Positions 38,001 to 43,793 are shown, counted from the stretch's first letter. The stretch: 64,000 nucleotides of DNA from Pseudeuparius sepicola (GCA_963920635.1 OY987299.1:117801373-117865372); one strand, 5' to 3'. Notes: generated by a model from the sequence alone, not told the origin. Numbers and translations are program-made.

Positions 38001-40709
38001 TTACATACGACTATTTCATTCGAGATCTTTTGAAAATGACATTTTAAAGATAATAACGTTAAAAAATACGCTCATTTGTTAACAAATCAAGAAGTTCTAC
38101 TTGAAAAAGTTGTTCCATTTATTTGTGCACAAATCGGTAAAATCTTTTTTTTAGAAGTCTTTAAAAAGCGCTTTTACCTAATCTTTCAGTCGTTGTCATA
38201 ATAATATGTTTTAATGTACCCCTCTAGCAATTTTTCTATTTAAATTTTGACATCACAATGGGACACCTTTGAAACCCCATATACCAAATTTGGCAAAAAT
38301 TCCATTCTATAGGGTGTCAAAATTGAGCAAATTTAAAGGCAACTAGCGAGCTACGGAATTACCGGAGGAATATGAGCGACTGGGGTAATTTTGGCCAGGC
38401 TATTTGGCCATCATCCTGTTTAGCGTCTGAAAAGTGGTGCCATATCGGTTTGACTAATGAAAACACTTATTTTTATAATGCTGTCTAGATAGGTACACGT
38501 ATTTAGGGTTGGTATTTATGATTGGTGGAGCGTCTTAAAGTAATTAAAAGAAATTGGCTAAGCTAAGAAATTATTTTTGCTTATAATAACTTCACTATTG
38601 TTTTGTTATGGGTGTTAAGAGTATTTCATTATCTCCCAAAATGAAGGCCAAAAATTCATTTCCAACCACAAATTAATGAAGGAATTGAACTGAAAACATA
38701 TATGCCTGGCAAATATAAAGAAATAATTAAAGAGGGCTGATAAGCACACTGGGAAGCTACAAGAGGAGAAAGTTGGCTGCCCCATTTTCCTGGGGTAATA
38801 TGGGCCAGAGCACATTTTGAAAAAACCTGTTTCTAGGGACATTTACCACCAGTAGGACAATGTATATAACTAATAATAACTATAACAAACACATTTAAAA
38901 AAATGACGATACAAATTTTAATACATATTTTAAAAACTTGGGACGCCTTGTATCTTGGAAACTAAGGCTTTGTGTAAAAACGTGTATATACAGTTTTATT
39001 TTGTCGAGATCGAGACGTAAACCTTAAGCTCCTAAACATAAAAAAATAATCTATCCCTTATAGGAGATTTTTAGAAGAAATAATAATTATTAATTTAAGT
39101 TTCTGGGAAGAGTCAATAAGCAGATTGAAGAGCAGCTTGGAGTATTAAGGAAGGATTTTATATGGAAGTTAACACTATCTAGGTAACAAAAACAATACTA
39201 CACATGAACGGTTAAATCACAGTCTTAGGATGATGTTTTAATGTAGCTATTAAAAAAAGTAAAAGTCCTTGTTCGTAATAGGAGACACTTTTTGTTAACT
39301 TTTTAATTACCAATTAATTAATAAGAATTAAATGATTGTGCCAGGGAATGATTTCAAAATTACACAAAATCCAAGCTCTCTACATCGATTATTAAACATC
39401 TAATCAAAAAATCATGCTCCAAAACTGCCAAATCATTCACATTCAAGATTTATTATGAAATTTAATCTCTTGAATTTTTCATACAGCAGCGAAACCCTAT
39501 ATTGGATCGAAGAAGTTGAGAATACTTCTGGAAGTTGTATTATGAATTCTTAAACAGATATTGGGCGGAAGTGTATTTGCACAGTGGGGAACATTTTAAA
39601 CTGCCTGGAGCATAAAATTCCCTAAAGAAGTATTTATTATGTGTATTCTGATGGGCTGTTATAAAATAACTAACAATCTTGTAGGGTTTTGCTGCCTTTT
39701 CGCTAGGGGCGTGCGGTGACATTTTAAGTAAGGGAAGCAATGTTTAAAAACTTACCTAGTTGTAATGTAATTCGATTCTTCGATCACTTTTTGCGAATTA
39801 CTTCTCAATAGACAACAGCGATATCTGTGAAAGTCATTCATTCATTTTTGTGGTTAAATTTTTCATAGGTTCCGTTTGTAATTAATTGAAGCTTATCCGC
39901 AAAATTTAATGTTGAAAATCCTTTATTATTAAGGCATACACTACACATCCACACACACTCTTCTTACTTAATAATTGTCCAACTTTAACATTTTCAACGT
40001 CATTCCCGACAGCCGAAGTTGACGGTATTTGCATGTCCACGTCCGTATTATTGTCTTCCATATCGCCCGAGATACGACGCGCGCGACGCACCGACGCAGA
40101 TCAAAACCAACTAAACAAAGAACCTACTGCAACGATAGCTTCCACGCCCGCTTAAAACAGGCGTTCTCATTCGCGTCAGCCAGTGCGGTTGAGGTGGAAA
40201 GTTCAATAACTTCTCGACTATCGAACGCTACAGAAAAGCTAGCGGCCGGCATAGCTTACATTGTACTGTACTGTCGCTCGGTAGGATGGGCGCAGTCGGA
40301 GTCAACGCCGCATTTGCTATAGGCATAACATATTGTAGATTTGATATATTTATGATATATAAGATATTTTTTAGCGTTTTTGATATACCTAGGTAACTAA
40401 ACTAATTGCTTCCTGTTTAAAAATTCAAAAATTACATTTTATCATTTTACATTGTTTTGGTTTAGGGGAAGCACTGCTTCCCTTGCTTCCATGGACTGCA
40501 CGCCCCTGCTTTTCGCAAAAGCACTCTCCTAGCAATGCTGTTTCTTACAGTAAATTTTAATGCAACGATTGGCAGTTCTTACCGGTTGGCAGGGGTTTTA
40601 ACCTATCTGCTGGAAGACTGGTGACTGCAGGCGAATAAGTACGAAGAAATGTGGCCCCTCTAGGTAGACTCGCCGTTGATCCCATGTAGTATGGAGCACC
40701 CTTTCCACT
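10980..40709 (-). CDS. SRCIN1/p140Cap-KIAA1217 (CG32809/AGAP005037) family gene, 13 internal exons, partial
   Basis: Thirteen minus-strand exons (listed individually) join with compatible phases at every GT/AG junction to give about 528 codons without a stop. Family-diagnostic stretches are RVENMERQLANLTGLVQKAL, KSVSFEKSVSFSDEPPDMN, AEVRNLRRMSQ and KVMREEKFLKEEPERLE. In vertebrates this family (SRCIN1/p140Cap and KIAA1217/SKT, with an AIP3/Bud6-like core) is a coiled-coil cytoskeletal and Src/Cas adaptor; the insect protein is poorly characterised, so role is inferred from family. The visible part runs from a Pro/Ser/Tyr-rich region through three coiled-coil stretches into a Pro/Ser/Thr-rich tail. 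The N-terminal conserved ubiquitin-like region and the C-terminus were not found, so both ends lie outside the window or in exons I failed to see. Introns range from 57 bp to over 6 kb and hold most of the transposons. Confidence 0.9.
11449..11604 (-). CDS. Host gene exon E12
   Basis: Phase 2 in and out, 156 bp; acceptor ATGTTTTACAG, donor AAAG/GTAAGT. It encodes RFPGLQDGLKTLLATEMDKV, then MREEKFLKEEPERLESALRR, then CKKLTGTLVTLK. The GLQDGLKTLLATEMDKVMREEKF stretch is a hallmark of the family. The overlapping plus-strand ORF is a shadow. Confidence 0.94.
11785..12001 (-). CDS. Host gene exon E11, core coiled coil
   Basis: Phase 1 in, phase 2 out; acceptor TTTCGTTAACAG, donor TTCG/GTAAAT. It encodes GMDQERMRLAREEDLYKQEM, then LRLEKDLGELESTVEELRGN, then VINRKTRVNMSDVENMALIL and SKSSKTVADLKL. 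It is strongly helical and charged, continuing the E10 coiled coil. At 217 bp it is the longest visible exon of the gene. A plus-strand ORF across the same span is a shadow. Confidence 0.94.
12062..12224 (-). CDS. Host gene exon E10, core coiled coil
   Basis: Phase 0 in, phase 1 out; acceptor TTTCTCCAG, donor GCAG/GTGAAA. It encodes LRGLQKRAKDLRAEVRNLRR followed by MSQAQAHSVKETIRDTFIK and IRAMLLAGGEQVWQA. This is the AIP3/Bud6-like core helix of the family. The sequence has continuous heptad character without proline. Confidence 0.93.
12282..12400 (-). CDS. Host gene exon E9
   Basis: Phase 1 in, phase 0 out; acceptor ATTTTTTGCAG, donor CCAG/GTACAA. It encodes ERDRLKPAPPPKPASLSPGQ then YDTRNMIYRDLQLTPEMYNQ. 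The polyproline PAPPPKP stretch is a plausible SH3 ligand (inference). It leads directly into the main coiled-coil exons, separated by a 57-bp intron. Confidence 0.9.
12711..13144. mobile_element. 434-bp TIR MITE, copy 1 (CAATGACGTCA termini)
   Basis: Termini CAATGACGTCA and TGACGTCATTG are perfect inverted repeats that continue as AAACCTATAGAC / GTCTATAGGTTC. A perfect 8-bp target duplication AATATACC lies at 12703-12710 and 13145-13152. The ends contain the palindrome TGACGTCA, the classic cAMP-response element core. Eight-bp duplications fit hAT or P superfamilies. ORFs within it are not coding. Confidence 0.9.
13230..13249 (+). repeat. Poly-G tract
   Basis: An almost pure run of G follows CAGGA. 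It lies in the intron between E8 and E9. Assembly length is likely uncertain. Confidence 0.8.
13624..14603. mobile_element. Foldback element, TA-CAGGGTG family, right end truncated
   Basis: Starts TA/CAGGGTGTCCCAC. The arms share GGAGAATAAGC, TCTACGTATCTCACAGAG and further text in opposite orientation. The outermost roughly 60 bp of the right arm are missing. The internal sequence is closely related to the element at 48770-49920. Confidence 0.75.
15485..15547 (-). CDS. Host gene exon E8, 63-bp Lys/Pro/Ser segment
   Basis: Acceptor CTGCTTCGTTTAG and donor CAGG/GTAAGT bracket 63 bp in phase 1 in and out. It encodes ADTKPAKPAIKSSTLPRTSS plus Q and joins E7 (QHA/ADTKP) and E9 (SSQ/ERDRLKP) in frame. 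The basic, Pro/Ser-rich text fits the linker before the main coiled coil. A longer ORF over the exon extends into intron on both sides and is not all coding. Confidence 0.85.
15915..16004 (-). CDS. Host gene exon E7, KSVSFEKSVSFSDEP segment
   Basis: A 90-bp exon, phase 1 in and out; acceptor GTTAATTTTTAG, donor GCAG/GTAATA. It encodes DKSVSFEKSVSFSDEPPDMN then SPKQHSPQHA. The duplicated KSVSF-type motif is a family signature. The symmetric phase permits skipping. Confidence 0.9.
16275..17469. mobile_element. Foldback element, TA-CAGGGTGTAACT
   Basis: CAGGGTGTAACTGAACTGAT opens and TTTAGTTACACCCTG closes, with TA on both sides. The arms reach several hundred bp (shared GAAGTGCCCTTATTTTGACT in the right arm). 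The next foldback abuts it at 17476. Confidence 0.85.
17476..19702. mobile_element. Foldback interrupted by the 18005-19322 element
   Basis: CCAGTAAATTTAA on the left is mirrored by AAATTTACTGG at the right. About 230-bp arms share CGAATTTTCGACCATCAA and TTCCGCCATCTTGAATTTAG. The 1.3-kb repeated element sits between the arms. Confidence 0.75.
18005..19322. mobile_element. Repeated 1.3-kb TIR element, copy 1
   Basis: Starts AATGGGCCTGTTTCAC and ends TGAACAAGGCCCATT, imperfect inverted termini. It is a direct-orientation copy of 36340-37522, with about 150 extra bp at roughly 18260-18415. No convincing target duplication was found. It contains a degenerate minus-strand coding block (near 18630-18800). 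Confidence 0.8.
19703..22502. other. Intron between E6 and E7 with undefined repeats
   Basis: At 20455-20865, GAACAAAGAACCCCAGGAAG and its mirrored near-copy suggest a decayed inverted-repeat element; the right side has a coding-like minus-strand run (LGLTPGIVPEYGGTPFPVSQ) that I cannot place. Otherwise only the 21.0-kb hairpin is recognisable. Confidence 0.4.
21017..21118. repeat. Short foldback related to 6627-6767
   Basis: ACCTAGGTTGAGAAGTGAGC pairs with the mirrored GCCTTCTCAACCGAAGTGT, and GCCATTATTTAAAAT pairs with ATTTTAAATAATGGCC around TATTATT. The AAAATAGTATATTATACACC outer end recalls the 6.6-kb hairpin. Confidence 0.7.
22503..22550 (-). CDS. Host gene exon E6, candidate 48-bp cassette exon
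   Basis: On the minus strand a pyrimidine-rich acceptor (CCATTCCATTCCGCAG) precedes 48 bp ending in CCAG/GTTTGT. Phase 1 in and out fits exactly between E5 and E7, giving GDEFDKNSSSSSASLP. The exon is a multiple of three, so inclusion could be optional. The donor is weaker than in the other exons and the serine-rich content is not diagnostic, so confidence is moderate. A 230-bp plus-strand ORF over the same bases is treated as a shadow. Confidence 0.55.
22877..23577. mobile_element. Foldback element, TA-CAGAGTG family
   Basis: CAGAGTGTCTCACTTAAGAG opens and TTAAGTGAGTCACTCTG closes, with TA on both sides. Long arms pair through GTGAAACAACC. No coding capacity. Confidence 0.85.
23776..23800. 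repeat. 25-bp micro-palindrome, no flanking duplication seen
   Basis: CAAAGTCTAC, 5-nt centre AGACC, GTAGACTTTG. It shares the CAAAGTCTA end with the 63661 palindrome and the 26518 element. The flanks ACATAAC and ATATAGC do not match. Confidence 0.6.
24693..26196. mobile_element. Foldback element, TA-CAATGTG/CACAGTG-TA
   Basis: Arms of several hundred bp share GGATATTGCAAACGGTGAG and CAACGGTTAAATGGGGAAA. TA lies at both outer edges. Mirror-image ORFs in the arms are artefacts. It ends 113 bp past the donor of host exon E5. Confidence 0.85.
26309..26427 (-). CDS. Host gene exon E5, first coiled-coil segment
   Basis: Phase 2 in, phase 1 out; acceptor TACTGTTTCAG, donor CGAG/GTAAGT. It encodes IRVENMERQLANLTGLVQKA followed by LTQTPTPHLQVPGGRETYR. 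The VEHMERQLANLTGLVQKAL-type segment is the most recognisable signature of the family and is predicted to be helical/coiled. Foldback and TIR elements flank the exon at about 90-110 bp on each side (24693-26196 and 26518-27464). Confidence 0.92.
26825..26966. repeat. Palindrome with about 58-bp arms
   Basis: GTTTGTTCAGCGAATGTTCG opens the left arm and CGAACATTCGCTGAACAAAC closes the right arm. The arms pair almost fully, including GACAAGGACG, around a short centre at about 26895. It sits inside the 26518-27464 element. Confidence 0.85.
27035..27196 (-). pseudogene. hAT transposase C-terminal dimerisation fragment
   Basis: Minus strand reads ARDILSTMATSVPAERLFSK then ASLAIRKHRNRLNSESCLLC and ends at a stop after VRNTDN. 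PAERLFSKA...RNRLNSE is the hAT dimerisation motif. Only this terminal part remains. Confidence 0.85.
27472..29006. other. Intron between E4 and E5 with probable retroelement debris
   Basis: At 28.38-28.96 kb a moderately GC-rich stretch with an ATAATAATAATAAT tract at about 28470 looks like the tail of a non-LTR retroelement followed by other debris. No RT motif was seen. A solo TA-CAGTGTGTCCC-like end lies near 27525. Confidence 0.35.
29007..29201 (+). pseudogene. hAT transposase C-terminal fragment
   Basis: Plus strand reads CTATPERTFSKLKILKNYIR, NNISENPLNGLTFLLYVYPE and IFDELKTKKRILDF to a TAG stop. This is the hAT C-terminal dimerisation domain (ATPERTFSxLKxLKNYxR...LNGL). No upstream in-frame transposase is present. 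The text CCTGGATACGCCACTG near 30031 resembles a hAT terminus but no matching left end was found. Confidence 0.82.
29240..29927. mobile_element. Foldback element, TA-CAGGGTGTCCGG
   Basis: CAGGGTGTCCGGTAATAA opens and TTTCCGGACACCCTG closes, with TA on both sides. Arms share GTTCATATGAA-type text. It follows the hAT C-terminal fragment by about 40 bp. Confidence 0.85.
30382..30507 (-). CDS. Host gene exon E4
   Basis: Phase 2 in and out, 126 bp; acceptor TTTACTTGTAG, donor CAAG/GTACGT. It encodes DTELLDDSYSLYGVKLPPGG followed by a Pro/Ala-rich segment (PRAAPRSPFGPAPAAVPYDTT). Being symmetric in phase it could be skipped without a frameshift. A hAT MITE with perfect 8-bp target duplications begins 107 bp upstream of its acceptor. 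Confidence 0.85.
30614..31049. mobile_element. hAT MITE upstream of host exon E4
   Basis: Inverted termini CAGGGACTCTTTAAA and TTTAAAGAGTCCCTG continue for about 30 bp. A perfect 8-bp target duplication GGTCATAC lies at 30606-30613 and 31050-31057. Length is 436 bp; no coding capacity. It is 107 bp upstream of the E4 acceptor, close to the branch-point zone. Confidence 0.9.
31666..31774 (-). CDS. Host gene exon E3
   Basis: Phase 1 in, phase 2 out; acceptor TTTTTCATCAG, donor TTAG/GTACGT. It encodes DGYMSSPERGSRYEDPYYSQ then YAPRSGSITPVIDEEI. The SPERGSRYEDPYYSQYA and RSGSITPVIDEE stretches are, to my knowledge, conserved in the insect members of the family and are rich in Tyr and Ser that could be phosphorylated; that last point is inference. 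Confidence 0.88.
31775..33949. other. Intron between E2 and E3, proximal part
   Basis: No gene seen. An imperfect 55-bp direct repeat occurs at about 32955 and 33105 (ACTTAAGTCCTGAT / ATTCAAGTCCTGAT). The rest is ordinary AT-rich sequence. Confidence 0.4.
33950..34257. repeat. Dispersed repeat, copy B
   Basis: Direct-orientation copy of 1-330 with many substitutions, starting near TGTAAACAATATCGTG and ending near GCGTACGAGTTACC. Lies in the intron between host exons E2 and E3. Confidence 0.75.
34920..35060 (+). pseudogene. THAP-domain-like remnant
   Basis: Plus strand reads YIPGCKSNRNNNLK, then in another frame ILGFPKDENLRIK. The PGCKSN and FPKDENLR motifs are spaced as in the start of a THAP zinc finger, found in P-element transposases and relatives. 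A stop and one frameshift separate them and the first Cys is not preserved in frame. No transposase follows. Confidence 0.45.
35055..35212. repeat. Small imperfect TIR sequence after the THAP remnant
   Basis: GGGCCAATTGCATAGGCAAA mirrors text ending ATTATGAAATTGACC, and AAACTAAAG mirrors inner TTAGTTGGATG. No clear target duplication. Confidence 0.35.
35877..36017 (-). CDS. Host gene exon E2, very GC-rich poly-glycine exon
   Basis: This 141-bp exon is phase 1 in and phase 1 out, with acceptor CCCCCGCAG and donor CAG/GTGGGT. It encodes GAPAKPQRAYGGGGGGGG, then ASRAAPLPPDPAAPPG, then AAFQRPANPLYVP. A (GCC)n repeat on the plus strand produces the glycine run. The GC-rich patch (about 35.83-36.08 kb) stands out sharply from the AT-rich surroundings. 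Opposite-strand and other-frame ORFs here are shadows. Flanking exons join in frame on both sides. Confidence 0.8.
36470..36495. repeat. 26-bp perfect palindrome containing TGACGTCA
   Basis: Each half reads TTGGGCCCGTGAC. It is absent from the paralogous site in copy 1 near 18132, where AAATTCAAATTTCAAAGCTG continues without it. The core is TGACGTCA. Confidence 0.85.
36860..37010 (-). pseudogene. Degenerate coding block in the repeated element
   Basis: Minus strand reads HYQYCYLPEELKKVIDPVIE, then RKEYFGHPEKLLIAILGDDR and KHIREL before a stop, followed out of frame by IIANEEDQRQKPTMSEYLE-like text. Copy 1 has the same block with more damage. HPEKLLIAIxxDxRKHIREL recalls a motif in uncharacterised insect proteins often repeated in genomes; I cannot name the family with confidence. 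Confidence 0.5.
37800..38020. repeat. Imperfect hairpin MITE-like sequence
   Basis: AAATATCACTCGTGCCGGAA mirrors TTTCGGGCACTTGTGATATT, and CGTACAAATTGGGCTTTTA mirrors TAAAAGACCAATTTGTAC. The 60-codon ORF across it is a by-product. Confidence 0.6.
38040..39695. other. Intron between E1 and E2, no gene seen
   Basis: A fragment at about 38.25-38.35 kb (ACCAAATTTGGCAAAAATTC) resembles the interior of the 60.4-62.7 kb foldback. Nothing else recognised. Confidence 0.4.
39704..40508. mobile_element. Non-autonomous hAT element beside host exon E1
   Basis: Termini TAGGGGCGTGC and GCACGCCCCTG are inverted repeats that extend into AAGGGAAGC-type text. A perfect 8-bp target duplication CTTTTCGC lies at 39696-39703 and 40509-40516. 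It lies 74 bp past the donor of host exon E1. On the minus strand a first-exon-like piece begins MEDNNTDVDMQIPSTSAVGN and runs to a plausible donor at LLSKK. Composition inside (40.05-40.31 kb) is distinctly GC-richer than the intron. Confidence 0.9.
39970..40060 (-). pseudogene. Possible first exon of a hAT-type transposase
   Basis: Minus-strand MEDNNTDVDMQIPSTSAVGN then DVENVKVGQLLS leads to TTAA/GTAAGAAG, a usable donor. The acidic, Pro/Ser-rich start resembles N-termini of hAT/ZBED-type transposase ORFs. The rest of the gene is missing, so this is a remnant. Confidence 0.4.
40583..40709 (-). CDS. Host gene exon E1 (first visible)
   Basis: The acceptor is TTTTGTTCCAG and the donor is G/GTAAGAACT. 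The exon is phase 0 in, phase 1 out. It encodes SGKGAPYYMGSTASLPRGAT followed by FLRTYSPAVTSLPADRL, ending in KPLPT. It is a Ser/Pro/Tyr-rich low-complexity linker upstream of the coiled-coil core. A hAT element (39704-40508) sits 74 bp beyond its donor. An upstream exon ending in phase 0 must exist; none was recognised between here and the window end. Confidence 0.8.
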
Positions 40710-41429
40710 CTGGAACAAAATACCTCGAGTCAATGCGGATTTCATTACTTCGGTTTGGAAAATCAGGATGTTAGTGTACGAACTTTTCATCTTATTTTGA
40801 AAGGATGCTGCGCAGTTTTGAATCCCTCTATATCAACTTTTTTACCCTTATGGTTTATGCCTTGTAATTTTTAAGGCGATTAGGTTAGATTCTACGTGGT
40901 CCCAAAAGCTGCTGCAGTAAAGGAGACAACCAGGGAATAATGTCTGAATCAATACCTAGAATCAGCCATAAAAGTTCTCAATATTGATTCCAATCTGATA
41001 CCACCAACGATATAAAATATATGAATAGATGACTCACGCTGATACAAATAAAACGGGTTTTGTTTTGCTTCTACATACGATACGTTAGAAGCCGTGCCAC
41101 ATGCCGACGTTGCCAAGTTGACGCAAGCAAGAATGGCGGTAAATTTAAATGATTCTTCTGAAAACCCTTACAGTTAGAATAGCGCTAAATTTTGCTCACC
41201 ATTATCAAATAAACCCAATTTAAAAAAAAAGATGTAATGTTCCTAGCTTTTGAAGAACATTTTTTTTGTTGAAATGTTTTATTTCTCTGTTATGTAGGTG
41301 TACAAATTTTAAACCTGTTTTAAAACTTGATGCAGGTTGGAAACTATTTCATAGATAAACCAAAAGTATTGTGAATCTTAAATCAGCTTTAAAAATATTA
41401 CCTAGTAGTAGTTTGCTGATTATAAAGAA

Positions 41430-41652
41430 TTAAACACAAAAAAGTTGGTAAATATATTTATTACTACAAAAATGTTTACATATGGGTACGTATTGTAGCC
41501 ACAAAGCCACAGAAAAAGCATCATTAGAGTCTCTTTTACCATCTTTTATTTCAAGACCATAACTATTCTTGATATTTTTTAAATCTTGCATTGTAAGTAG
41601 GTCAATTCTCTTTGGATCTGTTCCAATATTTTCTCGAGTGGATTCCAAAATT
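41430..41652 (-). CDS. ZnF/MULE-related gene exon 4 and stop
   Basis: Acceptor ATTTTTTCTGCAG; phase 2 in. It encodes RILESTRENIGTDPKRIDLL then TMQDLKNIKNSYGLE, followed by less family-like residues to the stop. The loss of family resemblance near SVALWLQ suggests either a missed donor (an imperfect GTACCC lies there) or real truncation of the transposase domain. Confidence 0.7.
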
Positions 41653-43793
41653 CTGCAGAAAAAATATATATTAGGTACTTACCTTCTAATTAGAAAATAA
41701 TCTGATTTTAGAAATATGAATTTTAGTGAAGGTTTGTAAAAAAATAACTAAATATTATGTGGGTATCTTTATTTTTACCTTCTAGGTGTAACACCAGCCA
41801 TCATTTTGGAAGCAATTTTCTTTTTTTCACATAGTAGCAATCTAATATGTTGCAAATCAACATTATGACCGTAATGCTTTTTCTGCCATTCGACAATTAT
41901 ATTGTTATTTTCATTCCTGCATTTAATTTCACTTGTGCAGGAACTGGTCATCTTACAAGACCCTTGGCTTTTTAGCAATCTACTTCTTTGCTCATTATCT
42001 TTAAGAGCCTTACCTGCAATAATTTTATTTTAAGTATTAGGTATTTATACATGAAATGGACTTACTTGTTTTTGTCCGGTTACATTTCTAATGTAATACT
42101 TATTTCACTAAATAGCTAGTTGACGGCTGTGTAGTTTTACTTAGTAGATAAAATAACGAGTTTTGCAGCCATTTACCAAGGTTATTTCTAACCTTGTATC
42201 ACACCAAGTTTTCTGACACTTTTTGATGATAACCTAAAAAAAATTTTTTCTTATTATAAATTTATCTTTTGTTTTTTGAAACTAAATTACCTTATTAACA
42301 AAAAAAAAAAACAATTACAAACAAAATTGACGGTATAAATTTTCACACGAAATTATGTAAAAACCTTTTTCTGGCCCTTTTAAACCTAAAATCTATCTGG
42401 TTTTAATATTGGTAAAACTTCAACATAATTGTGAGTAAAATTTCAACCTTTTCTCAATATTTTCTAATAATTTTTAAAAAATTCTAGCCCTGATGAAGGT
42501 CACGAAGTAGACCGAAAGCTTGGTATTATAAAAAGAAGTTAATATATACCTTTCTGGCTGCAAAACTCGTTATTTTATCTACTAAGTAATATTTCACCTG
42601 CAGTATTAGCTTTTCTAAATGCAAAACAATAATAACAGGTGTGTTCACTCTCAATATTTGTTTTCCAGTTCTCAAAATCTGAAATCAATAATAGGGACTA
42701 TAAAATTACAACTCAAAATGTACATTTAGTCTCAGAGTTAAACAAATTTACGAAAACTAAGACCCATTTCACAAAGACGATCTGTCCTATACGGCATCGT
42801 TCACATGTCGGCGTATCATCAGTCGACTGATTGTTTGACTGGTTGCTAGATAGCGACCGATCATCAGTACTGATCATAGGTCATTTTGTGAAACAGGGCG
42901 CCTATTCTTGACCCTTTGCATTGTGTTGAGCGATGACGTCAAAACCTATAGACGTGGTGCCCCATTGTTAAAATGCCCTTTATTTTGACTCCAAGATTAA
43001 ATATATCCATCCTACTCTAAAAACATGCTACAAACAAAGACAGAAAGTCAACTATCAACCAACTATACACCCGGTGATTCCTGGTTATAGTTCCTCCAGA
43101 ATCACACTTAGATATCGCATGTTTTTTCTTGTTTGGGGGCGCCGGAAGCATCGGAACCTCACCTGAAGACTCGGGGGATGGTCTAACGACGCCAGCCTCC
43201 GAGCCCAGAGTCGAAATAAGTTCGCTACGGCTCGACAAAAAGGGCCAATTTCTGACAATCTCGCGACATTTTCGGAATCATTTAATGGAGCGCTTAGACT
43301 GTGATTAGTTCTGGGCGTCAAGCGTTTATCAAAACAAACCTGTCTATAGGTTCTGACGTCATTGGTGTTGAGTGAACATACTTGTCATTGTCTATGACAC
43401 CGAAACTGCCAATTATTATCTATCTCAACCTTCCATTCGAATTCGACACGATGCGAATGGTCAAAACTAGGCCCTCAGGCCTAATAATATAGGTAACAAT
43501 AGTGAATGTAGCTATAAATTGTTAGACATACCATTCATATTTTCGAAAATAAAAGATTCTTTCTCAAACTTCATTAGGTGAACGCTTTGTAAATGTTGTA
43601 TTAAACTTTCAATATTTCGGAATGCACTATCACAGTTTGGTTCTGGGCAGCGACTACTATACGTTGCACCCTTTGTAGCACAAAGAGAATAAGATATGGG
43701 CTTGGGGACTTTTTGATGTACTTCTCTAACATGTCTGTTATGAGTCGATTGTGAGTTGAATACTTTGTTGCACACATGACACATTACCGGCAT
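41430..43793 (-). CDS. C2H2 zinc-finger / MULE-related transposon-derived gene, four exons, 266 codons
   Basis: Exons at 43532-43793, 42598-42678, 41779-42013 and 41430-41652 join in frame through GT/AG introns to a single ORF ending in TAG/TAA-type stop at 41430. The start is the ATG giving MPVMCHVCNKVF; the in-frame GTG further upstream is not a credible start. Finger 1 is CHVC-x12-H-x4-H (exon 1), finger 2 is C-x4-C-x12-H-x4-H. Exon 3 holds the conserved block NNNIIVEWQKKHYGHNVDLQ and exon 4 ESTRENIGTDPKRIDLLTMQ. This architecture recurs in insect proteins whose longer members carry a MULE transposase domain after this point; here that domain is absent and the last residues (from about LQYVPICKH) look like read-through. 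It could be a domesticated DNA-binding protein or a truncated transposase relic. It lies upstream of host exon E1 and, if the host gene extends further, inside an intron. Confidence 0.75.
41779..42013 (-). CDS. ZnF/MULE-related gene exon 3
   Basis: Acceptor AAATTATTGCAG, donor AGAAG/GTAAAA; phase 1 in, phase 2 out. It encodes GKALKDNEQRSRLLKSQGSC and, further on, CTSEIKCRNENNNIIVEWQK and KHYGHNVDLQHIRLLLCEKK. The HYGH-x-D-LQHIRL block is the recognisable family motif. Confidence 0.78.
42109..42589. mobile_element. Small Penelope-type inverted-repeat unit
   Basis: Perfect 33-bp inverted repeats (42139-42171 and 42555-42587; inner end TGGCTGCAAAACTCG) enclose about 380 bp. An 8-bp TATTTCAC lies at 42101 and 42590 and would leave a tail of about 30 nt on the low side, the same layout as the full Penelope element. 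The plus strand at 42489-42523 reads CCTGATGAAGGTC, loop, GACCGAAAGC. No coding capacity was seen. It sits in intron 2 of the zinc-finger gene. Confidence 0.6.
42489..42523 (+). ncRNA. Hammerhead-like CTGATGA-stem-GAAA motif
   Basis: CTGATGA is followed by one unpaired A, a GGTC/GACC stem with an 8-nt loop and then GAAA. This matches the hammerhead core order apart from the extra A. Stems I and III are not clearly formed in the flanks that I can pair by eye. Confidence 0.35.
42598..42678 (-). CDS. ZnF/MULE-related gene exon 2
   Basis: An 81-bp exon with acceptor TTATTGATTTCAG and donor GCAG/GTGAAA, phase 1 in and out. It encodes FENWKTNIESEHTCYYCFAF then RKANTA. A small Penelope-type unit is inserted about 10 bp past its donor (inverted repeat ends at 42587). 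Confidence 0.75.
42931..43364. mobile_element. 434-bp TIR MITE, copy 2
   Basis: Same family and same length as the copy at 12711. The left end is CGATGACGTCA (one change) and the right end TGACGTCATTG. A perfect 8-bp target duplication GTGTTGAG lies at 42923-42930 and 43365-43372. It lies in intron 1 of the zinc-finger gene. Confidence 0.9.
43532..43793 (-). CDS. ZnF/MULE-related gene exon 1 (two C2H2 fingers)
   Basis: Starts MPVMCHVCNKVFNSQSTHNR and ends FEKESFIFENMN with donor AATG/GTATGT (phase 1). Both C2H2 fingers are intact, with all eight ligands present. The junction to exon 2 regenerates an Asp codon, reading ENMN-D-FENWK, which matches the known family text (FENMNEFEQWK-type). Confidence 0.8.

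Noticed and set aside
41775..42000. Reading the zinc-finger gene's exons 3 and 4 as further upstream exons of the host gene
   Set aside because: Their text matches the ZnF/MULE-related family and joins phase-perfectly to the C2H2 exon at 43.5-43.8 kb instead.
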